Assembly: GCA_024225895.1 (NCBI GenBank)
Contig: JAAEMC010000102.1
Location: 1-7,669 of the forward strand
DNA from: Desulfobacteraceae bacterium
Lineage (GTDB): Bacteria > Desulfobacterota > Desulfobacteria > Desulfobacterales > Desulfobacteraceae
DNA: 7,669 bases
Direction: 5' to 3'
Position numbers and translations under genes: made by a program. The stretch's first letter is position 1, and the number at the start of each line of letters is the position of its first letter. Below the pieces are notes generated by a model. It was not told where the DNA came from, did not search any database, and saw only the letters and a program-made list of their open reading frames with translations. Positions 1 to 6,499 of the stretch are shown piece after piece.

Positions 1-1060
1 CCTGCCAGGGCAGTTTTTTAACCGGCTGTCCAAGGGCTGTAAGATATTTTTCATAGGATTGGTTCATACGGTTTATGACCGTGGCAAAGGATTCTTTGGC
101 TGATTCTTTAAGCCTTTGTAGAAAAGTATCCGGCGATGTTTTTAAGGTCGTTATGCTCAGATAACCGCAAACTGCTGTGGGAATGGATACATCATAGTGT
201 TGTTTGCGATCTTTAAAATAGAGCCAGGAAGGAGGGGCTGTTGCTTCTTCATCCAAAACATCGGAATAGGTCATGTTCAATTCGGTCTGGGTTACCAATT
301 CGCTCATCAGATGAAGGGGGTTCAATCCTTCGAAAATCCGTCCCACATGGGCCAGGCTTCCCCGGCAGTATACAATGGGCATGAGTTTGCCCACGGAACC
401 ATGATAAACAATTCCGTTTTTTGCGCTTGTGCTTTGATGGGGCTCACTGTTGATCATGAGCCGGTAATTTAGATGAAACAATTCTTTGAGCTCAGATAAA
501 ACTCTGACAGCCGACCGCATCCCTGCAGACAGGTTTTCTTCGTCCGGCAGGGCCATAACAATCACGTTCCCTTTAAAATCCGGCTTTAAACTATATTTTT
601 TCAGCAGTGCCAGCTGAATGGCACCGCCGGCTTTCATGTCGGCAGTCCCCCTGCCGAATTGCCATTGGCCGCTTTTCAGGTCATCCACTGCTTCCGGGTC
701 AAATTTATGGGCCATGGACAAAATACGGCTGTTGATTTCATCGATATCATGGGCATGGGATTGGACGCTTTCGTATTCATCAATATCCACCACATCATAA
801 TGGTGGATCAATACAATGGTGTCTTTTCCTTTGCCTTTGGCCATGCCCCAGATTATATAGCGGTCCAGGGGATCATTAAGGGGATATTTGCCCCAGTGTT
901 TGGGATGGTTGCGAAAATATTTCTGGGCCTGGAACCAGGATTCCAAAAAGGGTTCCACCAGTTTTTCCCGGGCCGTGTTGGTATAACTGGGTATATTGAC
1001 ATATTGCCGAAAAAGGGTGTGAATCTCTTTTTTAAGATTCATGGACTGGGAGAGGGCCAT
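1..1060 (-). CDS. RocB-like M20 family metallohydrolase, C-terminus cut off by the window edge
   Basis: The 353 visible residues run off the left edge; RocB-type proteins are about 550 residues, so roughly a third is missing. Seen in the sequence are the di-zinc M20 landmarks: H87-Y88-D89, the bridging Asp in GRGTADMKAG (D141), the catalytic pair in LPDEEN (E174, E175), and SEP with E206. A segment with AHVG near H238 looks like the lid/dimerisation part. RocB is the M20 subgroup tied by name to arginine utilisation in Bacillus, but its exact reaction is not established; I infer hydrolysis of an amide or peptide bond in a cytoplasmic substrate. There is no signal peptide. The ATG at 1060 follows AAGGA (1071-1075) at a spacing of 10 nt, and the gene starts 6 nt after the stop of the amidinotransferase-family gene, so the two are surely cotranscribed. 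Family call is firm; substrate unknown. Confidence 0.88.
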   Translation of the reverse strand, partial: MALSQSMNLKKEIHTLFRQYVNIPSYTNTAREKLVEPFLESWFQAQKYFRNHPKHWGKYPLNDPLDRYIIWGMAKGKGKDTIVLIHHYDVVDIDEYESVQSHAHDIDEINSRILSMAHKFDPEAVDDLKSGQWQFGRGTADMKAGGAIQLALLKKYSLKPDFKGNVIVMALPDEENLSAGMRSAVRVLSELKELFHLNYRLMINSEPHQSTSAKNGIVYHGSVGKLMPIVYCRGSLAHVGRIFEGLNPLHLMSELVTQTELNMTYSDVLDEEATAPPSWLYFKDRKQHYDVSIPTAVCGYLSITTLKTSPDTFLQRLKESAKESFATVINRMNQSYEKYLTALGQPVKKLPWQ

Positions 1061-1066
1061 TTTCAA

Positions 1067-1954
1067 TCAATCCTTATCAAAAGTTCTGAAGATCGGTTGG
1101 GTAAGGCATGTTGGACCGCCGGTGCCTTTCAGGGATAAATTTTCCCCGGGATACGGACAGATGGTTGCTCCGGCTGCTTCAAGTTTCTGGCGGGTTTGAG
1201 GATTGCCTTCCAGCATCATGCAAACCCTAGGCGCCAGGGCCAGAACATTTGATCCCAAATGCTCATATTCTTTTTTTGGAACATTAATGAGTTCAATATC
1301 CCGACTCTCCAGCAAATCTTTAAAAAAGACCGGCATATACTCAAGATAAACCACGGCAAGGTTATGATCCACCATACTGATCAGACTCATGAGATGAAGA
1401 CAGGCCAAGGGTCCCTGGGCATGGGGCAAGGGTACAATGATAAACTCTTTAATAAAGGATTGGGTCAGTTGTTTGAATTGTTCAATTCCTTCCATATTGG
1501 TGCGATATCCAAGCCCTATGGCAATAGTTTGTTCATCAAGCCAGACGATATCGCCCCCTTCCATTTTTCCGCTGCCTTTAATATGTCCCAGTGTTTTGAT
1601 GCCCAACCCTTTGAGGTAAGATTCCATGGCAGAGGTCTCGGCCGCTCTCAGCTCTTTTCCCATGGGAAAATAGATTGCCCCTTGCCGGGTGACCTTTACT
1701 GCGTCATGGGTGTAAATAGAGTCAATCCCGGTATTGGGATTTGCCGGCAGATAGTGAATATCCGGAATGTGTTTTTCAAGGATTTGTTCAAATGCTGAAA
1801 ATTCGGCCAGGGTTTGTTCAAAATCCGGGCATCCGTCATATTGGAACGCTTCAAAGTTTTCAATTAAATGGGCCTGATCAATAAATGCCTTTTTGGGGTG
1901 TTTGACAAGAACCGTTTCTATTTTATTTACCATGGACTGGCAACCGTACTTCAT
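1067..1954 (-). CDS. DDAH/amidinotransferase-superfamily guanidino hydrolase
   Basis: A 295-residue protein of the pentein fold, the family of dimethylarginine dimethylaminohydrolase, arginine deiminase and amidinotransferases. Family landmarks are visible in order: an Asp-containing substrate loop DSIYTHD (78-84), the catalytic-type Glu in MEGGD (E132), the arginine in GYRTN (R151), the catalytic His in LHLMSL (H187) and the nucleophile Cys in GGPTCLT (C283). The full Cys/His/Glu set implies an active enzyme that attacks the guanidinium carbon of an arginine-like substrate in the cytoplasm. Reaction and substrate (methylarginine, arginine or another guanidino compound) are not decided. A longer start five codons upstream (1969) exists, but AGGAG at 1961-1965 lies inside that extension, 6 nt before the ATG at 1954, so 1954 is preferred. 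The neighbouring RocB-like gene supports arginine or guanidino catabolism. Confidence 0.85.
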   Translation of the reverse strand: MKYGCQSMVNKIETVLVKHPKKAFIDQAHLIENFEAFQYDGCPDFEQTLAEFSAFEQILEKHIPDIHYLPANPNTGIDSIYTHDAVKVTRQGAIYFPMGKELRAAETSAMESYLKGLGIKTLGHIKGSGKMEGGDIVWLDEQTIAIGLGYRTNMEGIEQFKQLTQSFIKEFIIVPLPHAQGPLACLHLMSLISMVDHNLAVVYLEYMPVFFKDLLESRDIELINVPKKEYEHLGSNVLALAPRVCMMLEGNPQTRQKLEAAGATICPYPGENLSLKGTGGPTCLTQPIFRTFDKD

Positions 1955-1993
1955 TTGCTTCTCCTGCATGAAAGTTGATTTTAAGCATATCCT

Positions 1994-2023
1994 AATATAT
2001 ACGGCTTTTTTGATTATTTTAAA
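1994..2023 (-). promoter_or_regulatory. Weak promoter candidate for the guanidino hydrolase-rocB unit
   Basis: On the minus strand TTTAAA (2018-2023) is separated by 18 nt from TATATT (1994-1999), ending about 40 nt before the start codon at 1954. The -35 match is poor and the region is AT-rich, so this is only a plausible sigma-70-like site. Some promoter is expected here because the upstream gene ends 143 nt away. Confidence 0.2.
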
Positions 2024-2036
2024 AGAAGGCGGGAGA

Positions 2037-2078
2037 TTTATGCATAAACCAATTTCCAGGCAGATATTTCAGCTGCCT
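2037..2078. promoter_or_regulatory. Two dyads upstream of the arginine-type operon, possible operator
   Basis: A perfect 12-bp palindrome, TTTATGCATAAA, lies at 2037-2048. Ten bases further is an inverted repeat AGGCAG (2058-2063) / CTGCCT (2073-2078) with a 9-nt spacer. Both lie between the DUF4143 ATPase gene and the guanidino hydrolase gene, just upstream of the weak promoter candidate. They could bind a regulator such as an arginine repressor, but the palindrome is not a clear match to the known ARG box. The second dyad has no T-tract on the minus strand and so is not a good terminator for the ATPase gene. Confidence 0.25.
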
Positions 2079-2097
2079 TTTATATAGGACATCTTGT

Positions 2098-3414
2098 TTA
2101 AAATGGTTCAAAAATTCCTCCTGTTGCAGAAAGAGCGTAATAAAGTGGTATGAATATTAGTCCTTGTCCTTCGAGCACAGCATAGGGACGAGCGGACAAA
2201 ACAATTCCAAAAGGAGAGTCAGTATTCTTTTTTAAAAACATATGCATGCTTTTCAAACGTCCTGATGAACCAGTTTTAATTTCTACCGGATATATCTTTC
2301 CATTGTGCACGGATATAAAATCAACTTCCGCAGAACGGCTTTTTTTTCTCCTTGACCAATAATATAACTCATTGTTCTGGGAAATACGCATTTCCTGCCC
2401 TGCAAATTGCTCGGCCATGGCACCTTGAAAAATAGTTAACAGATTTGTTTTTTTGTACTCGATATCCGTGGGCATGCCGCTAAGATATCTCATTAAACCG
2501 ATATCGAGCATCAATGCTTTAAATTTCTTTTCAGATGCAGTTGCACCTACTGGCAGCCCGGATGGATTTACGCTAGGAACCTTATTAATAATCCCGGCAA
2601 GACATAAAAGATCAAAAGCTTTTTTTAAAGTAGGATTTGAGTAGCTTTCTGCCAATCTTGAATATTTTATCTGTTTTCCGCCATACTGCGACACGGTCGT
2701 CAGTACCGTGTTAAGGCAGAATTTATTCGATTGCGGTTTGTATTTGGTAAAATCCATTCTGAATGTGTCACAAATTTCAGCCTGCACCTTAAAAGATTCC
2801 TGTATAGACCCGCCTTCGGTAAACGCTTTTACACTTTCCGGCATCCCGCCAATAAAAAAGTAAAGTTTTAATTGATCACAAAGAAAGCTGTGGATTGTCT
2901 CCCCCAGATTTTCGGGTTTTGAAAGGATGAGGTGGGCAGCCTCCTCATTCCCTGTTGCTTGAAGAAATTCAGCAAAGCAAAGAGGCAGTTGCCGGATGAA
3001 TTGTATTCTTCCTACTGGAAATGAAATATCCTGCATGGCAAATTCTAATAATGAACCGGCAGCGATAACATGCAGCTGGGGCATTTCCTCATAAAAATAA
3101 CGCAAAGCTGTTATTGCTCTTGAGCAGGATTGGATTTCATCAAAAAACAAGAGGGTTTTCCCTGGTATGATTTTTTTTGCCGTAAGGATTTCCAATTCTG
3201 TGCATATCTGTTTTGCCTGCAGATTTTTATTAAAAACATTATGCCAGTCCGGATTTCGTTCGAGATCAACAAGGATAACAGAATCAAAATACTTTTCCCC
3301 AAAATGAGTGACTGACCAGGTTTTGCCAACCTGTCTCGCCCCGCTTATTAGCAATGGTTTTTTGCGGTCGCTTTGTTTCCATTTCACCAGTTGGGCATCA
3401 ATAAACCTTTTCAA
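2098..3414 (-). CDS. AAA ATPase with DUF4143 C-terminal domain
   Basis: A 438-residue protein with a standard AAA_14 plus DUF4143 layout. The N-terminal ATPase shows Walker A GARQVGKT (25-32), Walker B LLFFDE (88-93) and an AAGSLLEFA sensor-like segment (118-126). The C-terminal part has E336, the EVDF motif (363-366) and VEIKTG (E378, K380), which together look like the degenerate PD-(D/E)XK nuclease core typical of DUF4143. Length is normal for the family. The biological role of this widespread, often strain-variable family is not established. The start is a TTG at 3414; AAGGA in front of it at about 9 nt supports it, and no ATG lies in a better place. The gene looks more AT-rich than the TonB and M20 genes and has no functional link to them, which fits an accessory or transferred gene. 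It stands alone with gaps on both sides. Confidence 0.88.
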   Translation of the reverse strand: MKRFIDAQLVKWKQSDRKKPLLISGARQVGKTWSVTHFGEKYFDSVILVDLERNPDWHNVFNKNLQAKQICTELEILTAKKIIPGKTLLFFDEIQSCSRAITALRYFYEEMPQLHVIAAGSLLEFAMQDISFPVGRIQFIRQLPLCFAEFLQATGNEEAAHLILSKPENLGETIHSFLCDQLKLYFFIGGMPESVKAFTEGGSIQESFKVQAEICDTFRMDFTKYKPQSNKFCLNTVLTTVSQYGGKQIKYSRLAESYSNPTLKKAFDLLCLAGIINKVPSVNPSGLPVGATASEKKFKALMLDIGLMRYLSGMPTDIEYKKTNLLTIFQGAMAEQFAGQEMRISQNNELYYWSRRKKSRSAEVDFISVHNGKIYPVEIKTGSSGRLKSMHMFLKKNTDSPFGIVLSARPYAVLEGQGLIFIPLYYALSATGGIFEPF

Positions 3415-3511
3415 GAAAACTTTCCTTTTTTGATTCTTGCTATAGGTGCATGATAAAAAGTTTTGAAAAAATTAAGGCACTCGTATTAATCAATAAAAAA
3501 GGACAACCAAT

Positions 3512-3655
3512 ATGCTGATTCAAAAAGAAGATATCATCCGGAAAATAATATTAAGGGCTGTTGTCAGTGCTTTTTTTGCCCTAAAAGATAGGGATGCCAC
3601 GGTCAGGGCTCAATTCAAGTTTTATCAGCAAAAGCGCAACTATGTTTTAATTTGA
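3512..3655 (+). CDS. Possible 47-aa hypothetical protein
   Basis: A short plus-strand reading frame with ATG at 3512 and TGA at 3653-3655. It is preceded by AAGGA (3499-3503) at the ideal spacing of 8 nt, which is the main reason to list it. The product is basic, begins MLIQKEDIIRKIILRAVV and ends in a Lys/Arg/Tyr-rich tail (QQKRNYVLI). It has one hydrophobic patch but no clear membrane helix or domain. A weak promoter-like pair TTGAAA (3463-3468) / TATTAA (3484-3489) lies upstream with only 15 nt between. Its end overlaps the end of the convergent diguanylate cyclase gene by 9 nt. I do not recognise the protein. It could equally be chance, since it is short and is the only plus-strand candidate here. 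Confidence 0.33.
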   Translation: MLIQKEDIIRKIILRAVVSAFFALKDRDATVRAQFKFYQQKRNYVLI

Positions 3656-4390
3656 CTCCCATAAAGAAACCCGGTTGCGGCCCGATTCTTTTGATTGGTA
3701 AAGTGCTTTGTCAGCGCAGCCCAGTAGTTCGTTTACCGTGGCAGCATTATCCGGATGCCAGTTTTCAATATCCGGACACCAGTTCGCAACCCCAAGGCTG
3801 ACGGTAATCTTCAGTTCCTTTCCGTCAATAACTGCCATTGCTTTTTCAGCAGTCATTTTTCGTAATTGTTCAGCTTTATTCAGAGCTGATTCCGGCTGGG
3901 TTTCGGTCATGAGAAGAACAAATTCCTCCCCTCCGAAGCGGGCCAATGTATCAGTTTTTCTAATATTTTTCCGATAGAGATCAGTCAGGTTAATCAGCAC
4001 CTGGTCACCGGTTAAATGTCCATATCGGTCATTAATATTTTTAAAATAATCGGCATCAATTAAAATTATGGAAATGCCGGTGTTGTATTGTTTGGCCCGT
4101 TCGATTTCTTTTTCAGCCACTTCTTGAAAAAACCGCCGGTTGAATGTCTTTGTCAGCGGATCGGTAATAGCATCCCTATTGAGAGATGTTAATTTTTCAA
4201 CCATCATTTCAAGCTGGTATTCACGAGCCTCAATTCTGACCATCATCATTCCCACAGCCTCGGCAATCCGCCTGATGGTTTCCGGCTGGTCATCCACGGT
4301 CAGAGGCATGATATCGTTCGAATACTTCGCATTGGCGATGTCGTCTATAATTTCAATCAGTCTATGTAATGAGTCCAAAGAAGGTTCCAC
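3647..4390 (-). CDS. GGDEF-domain diguanylate cyclase
   Basis: A 247-residue cytoplasmic protein without membrane segments. The first 70 residues form a helical HAMP-like or linker module (MPLTVDDQPETIRRIAEAVG, then an Arg/Glu-rich helix 51-71 likely to be a coiled coil) of the kind seen before GGDEF or HD output domains. The GGDEF domain follows: DPLTKTFNRRFF (77-88), the metal-binding Asp in LIDADYFKNIND (D112), active-site GGEEF (153-157), and ALYQSKESGRNRV near the end. The inhibitory I-site RKTD (144-147) sits exactly five residues before GGEEF, so c-di-GMP product inhibition is expected. The protein should make c-di-GMP from GTP; the input signal is unknown. The best start is a GTG at 4390, but no good ribosome binding site precedes it. 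The frame stays open upstream to a TAA near 4455 without an ATG. It is not clearly part of an operon. Confidence 0.92.
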   Translation of the reverse strand: MEPSLDSLHRLIEIIDDIANAKYSNDIMPLTVDDQPETIRRIAEAVGMMMVRIEAREYQLEMMVEKLTSLNRDAITDPLTKTFNRRFFQEVAEKEIERAKQYNTGISIILIDADYFKNINDRYGHLTGDQVLINLTDLYRKNIRKTDTLARFGGEEFVLLMTETQPESALNKAEQLRKMTAEKAMAVIDGKELKITVSLGVANWCPDIENWHPDNAATVNELLGCADKALYQSKESGRNRVSLWESN

Positions 4391-4720
4391 CTTTGCTACA
4401 ATTTGTTTTTCTAATAAGATTGGAAATATTGATAAGCAGGGATTCCCACGATATTAAGCTATTGTTCATTCTTGTCCCGTGTTTTTGTGATCGCCTACTC
4501 ATCATATCCAAATATTAATGAGGCAATAACCTCATGTGCTTCGGGATCTGTCAAACGTCAGGCTGCCCGATGTCCCAATATTTCCATAATGGTTTAAATG
4601 TATTTTGGTTCAGCTTTTCTTTAATGGTATGTATCTGGTTGGCAGGGCAGTGTCAAATATCTTTCGCACACCAAGAACAAATGGAGTACTGCGGGACGCT
4701 GTGCAGAAATACAATATAAA

Positions 4721-4756
4721 TGAAATATCCGGGGCAGCGGCCTCAGGATATCTTCA
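4721..4756 (-). terminator. Long hairpin, possible terminator of the TonB operon
   Basis: Arms 4721-4730 and 4746-4756 pair over 10 bp with a single bulged G. Inside, GGC (4733-4735) pairs with GCC (4740-4742) around a 4-nt loop. Read on the minus strand, the hairpin is followed by a T-rich stretch (TTTATATTGTATTT), which fits a modest intrinsic terminator about 220 nt after the last gene of the TonB operon. The T-tract is interrupted, so termination is inferred, whereas the hairpin itself is plain in the sequence. Confidence 0.4.
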
Positions 4757-4837
4757 CAAAGAGATCTCATCCAGGGCTTCTTTAATATGAGTGGTACGAT
4801 TGTCAAATTTATTATGATATAAAATACTTGTGCCTAA

Positions 4838-4849
4838 TTGTATATACAA
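4838..4849. repeat. 12-bp perfect palindrome TTGTATATACAA
   Basis: A perfect 12-bp palindrome in the gap after the TonB operon, flanked by GCC (4832-4834) and GGC (4850-4852), so an extended hairpin with a 3-nt bulge is possible. An 8-bp relative, TGTATACA, lies at 4994-5001 inside the 59-aa gene. It may be a protein-binding site or part of a 3' hairpin; its function is unknown. Confidence 0.35.
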
Positions 4850-4855
4850 GGCAAT

Positions 4856-4988
4856 CGCATGTAACTTTTCTACATTAATGATTTCAAGCAGTAACGATTT
4901 AAAGGTAAACGCAATAAAAGTCTTTGATTTGCATAAGGGCCGTAAATTAATAAAATTAAAATTCATGCCAGTGTTACATGCGTTTACC
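4856..4988. repeat. Two 10-bp inverted repeats sharing one arm
   Basis: The 16 bases at 4973-4988 cover the last codons and stop of the 59-aa gene. Their left part (4973-4982) is the exact reverse complement of 4856-4865. Their right part (4979-4988) is the exact reverse complement of 4904-4913. In a minus-strand transcript the gene end could pair with one downstream partner or the other, but not fully with both. Two 10-bp matches within 130 nt are unlikely by chance but not impossible in AT-rich DNA. Confidence 0.45.
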
Positions 4989-5153
4989 CTGATTGTATAC
5001 ATTAAAAACACTAAATTGATATAATATGAATAGAATGCATATGCCAAAGACATATTTTGTTCCTGGGGCCAGGGCTGTATTGGAAAAAAAATACAGGGGA
5101 AAAAGCAGGGCGCACAGACCCAAAGACAGGGCAATATGAATGAATTCAGCCAT
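4974..5153 (-). CDS. 59-aa two-helix membrane protein at the end of the TonB operon
   Basis: A small gene read on the minus strand from the ATG at 5153 to the TAA at 4974-4976. Its ATG overlaps the stop of the TPR gene as TGATG, so translation is probably coupled; AAGGGG (5169-5174) lies 15 nt before it, rather far. The product has two hydrophobic stretches, about residues 5-24 and 34-50, joined by a short turn (SNTALAPGTK) and followed by a basic tail (NQGKRM). This predicts a hairpin in the inner membrane with the basic end in the cytoplasm. I do not recognise a family. Placement after exbD, tonB and the TPR gene suggests an accessory part of the TonB complex, which is inference. The operon-style overlap, long hydrophobic runs of realistic composition and sensible codons make chance unlikely. 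Confidence 0.7.
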   Translation of the reverse strand: MAEFIHIALSLGLCALLFPLYFFSNTALAPGTKYVFGICILFILYQFSVFNVYNQGKRM

Positions 5154-6499
5154 CAGCTTTTAGAATTGCCCCTTAATATTTTTAATTGCGCAAGGGCTTT
5201 TTGGGCAGAAGTTTTTTGTTTCTTATATTTGCAGGCATTGGTAAATGCCTTTTGGGCCCGGTCAAACTGGGAGCAGTTCATGGCACAATATCCCAGCATC
5301 AACAAGGCTTCTCCCGGCTTTTTTAGTTGTTTGGCAAGGGCTTCATAGGTGTCGGCCGCTTTTTCATAGGATTTGAATCCGTAGAGGATTTGTCCTTTGA
5401 GTTGCAGCAGTTTGGGGTTGGCTTTCCCATCCAGGCCCTTTTCAATCCATTGAAGCGCTTTTTCAGGTTGATAGGCTATGCTGCAGGCATTGCTGATCCT
5501 GAGGATCTGGTCATCATTGTGGAGTTCTTTTAAGGCGGTTTCATAGAACGAGATGGCTTTTAAGGGAATATCCAAAGAAAGATAGAGGTCTGCCGCTAAA
5601 AGCTGCTCTTCACGGGTGAGGGGGGTCAGATACCCATAAATCAACAGGGCGGATAATCCTTTTTTATGGTTATCGCCGGCAAGGTGGATATGGGACAATG
5701 CCTTCCACCATTTTGGTTCCGTGGGATCGGTCCTTGTTAATATTTTTGCAAGCTTTAGAGCTTTGGGTTTCATATCCAGTGACAGATACTGGTATAATAA
5801 AATTTCCTGCCATTTTTTCTGTTTGGGCCCTGTGTTTTTTTTCGCCAGTTCTTCCAGCAAGGGAAGGGCCTGCCTGTATTTATCCAGGGAAAAAAGGATA
5901 TGAACCAATGTCTCTTTCCAAGCAAGGGAAATTTCATTTGGGTGGGCTTTTAAAAGGGTTTGAAAGACAGACAACGCCTTTTCGTTCTGACTGGCCTGCA
6001 GGTGACAGACCGCTGCATAATAGAGATGGGAGGTCTTTTTTGCTTCTGCTGTCTCATATCCTTTTAAAAAAGACATTGCTGCATTGGCAAAGTCTTGGGT
6101 CTCATACCGGCACCGGGCAAGGTTGAGCCAGGCTGCTGAAAAGCCGGGATAAACCTTGACGGCAGCCTCATAATTTTTCAGGGCTTTTCGCATAAGGATT
6201 TTTTCCCCATGCTCAGGCATCTTTTGGACCATTAAAGAATAATAGTTTCCCAAAAGAAAATGCAGGTAATAATGATTGTACCCTTTTTTGTCAGCCCTTT
6301 TTTTGTCAACGCCGGTACCTTTATTTCTAAAGGCCTCCAATACTTCAATGGCCTTTTCATACTTTTGGTTTTGGGCCGGCATCCGGGCCTTTTTCACAAT
6401 GATCCCTACAGCTATGGGGAGTTTTTCACCGGCATGTGTGTTAAATGACATCCACAGGACACAGACAAGGATAAATATGGCAGCCAGGGTTTTTTTCAT
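5153..6499 (-). CDS. Secreted TPR-repeat protein of the TonB operon
   Basis: A 448-residue protein with an N-terminal signal peptide: a KK start, a hydrophobic core at residues 5-17, and a likely cut after THA (A23). The rest is almost entirely helical TPR-like repeats, for example ALKNYEAAVKVYPGFSAAWLNLARC, ALSVFQTLLKAHPNE, AISFYETALKELHNDD and AADTYEALAKQL, continuing to about residue 440. It should act in the periplasm as a protein-binding scaffold. TPR proteins next to tonB occur in TonB2-type systems of marine bacteria, where they aid TonB-dependent uptake; the same role here is inference. The frame extends upstream to 6595, but the ATG at 6499 gives the signal peptide, overlaps the tonB stop as ATGA and has GGA about 8 nt before it, so it is the true start. 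The stop overlaps the next small gene. Confidence 0.88.
   Translation of the reverse strand: MKKTLAAIFILVCVLWMSFNTHAGEKLPIAVGIIVKKARMPAQNQKYEKAIEVLEAFRNKGTGVDKKRADKKGYNHYYLHFLLGNYYSLMVQKMPEHGEKILMRKALKNYEAAVKVYPGFSAAWLNLARCRYETQDFANAAMSFLKGYETAEAKKTSHLYYAAVCHLQASQNEKALSVFQTLLKAHPNEISLAWKETLVHILFSLDKYRQALPLLEELAKKNTGPKQKKWQEILLYQYLSLDMKPKALKLAKILTRTDPTEPKWWKALSHIHLAGDNHKKGLSALLIYGYLTPLTREEQLLAADLYLSLDIPLKAISFYETALKELHNDDQILRISNACSIAYQPEKALQWIEKGLDGKANPKLLQLKGQILYGFKSYEKAADTYEALAKQLKKPGEALLMLGYCAMNCSQFDRAQKAFTNACKYKKQKTSAQKALAQLKILRGNSKS

Larger units (their letters stand above)
4391..4973. other. AT-rich gap without a convincing gene; possible relics and structured sequences
   Basis: This 583-bp stretch separates the TonB operon from the diguanylate cyclase. 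I see no confident gene. On the minus strand a 70-codon frame (ATG at 4966, TGA at 4754-4756) begins 7 nt after the 59-aa gene but has no ribosome binding site. After that TGA the same frame continues for 47 protein-like codons to a stop at 4610-4612. Further patches in other frames (containing TFKPLWKYWDIGQPDV and TDPEAHEVIASLIFGYDE) suggest decayed coding sequence, but I cannot name a parent gene. TTGACA boxes occur on the minus strand at 4549-4554 and 4651-4656; the second has TACATA 17 nt downstream (4628-4633) and might drive the cyclase gene. Confidence 0.35.

Noticed and set aside
1259..1798. A 179-codon plus-strand frame
   Set aside because: It is antisense to the guanidino hydrolase gene, which has all catalytic motifs in frame. 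The plus-strand product shows no domain and no good ribosome binding site.
2040..2087. A 15-codon plus-strand frame with GGGAG just before its ATG, like a leader peptide
   Set aside because: No plus-strand gene lies downstream for it to control; the next gene is convergent. The purine run is more likely chance.
3553..3584. An AGGGC/GCCCT stem with a T-run
   Set aside because: The T-run lies in the loop rather than after the stem, so it does not form a standard terminator on either strand.
4839..5001. A small MITE-like element bounded by inverted TGTATA repeats
   Set aside because: No target-site duplication is visible at the edges, and the right end lies within the 59-aa coding frame.
5075..5096. 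A 7-bp hairpin CTGTATT/AATACAG with an 8-nt A-rich loop
   Set aside because: It lies inside the 59-aa gene and has no T-tract after it, so it is better explained as coding sequence than as a terminator.
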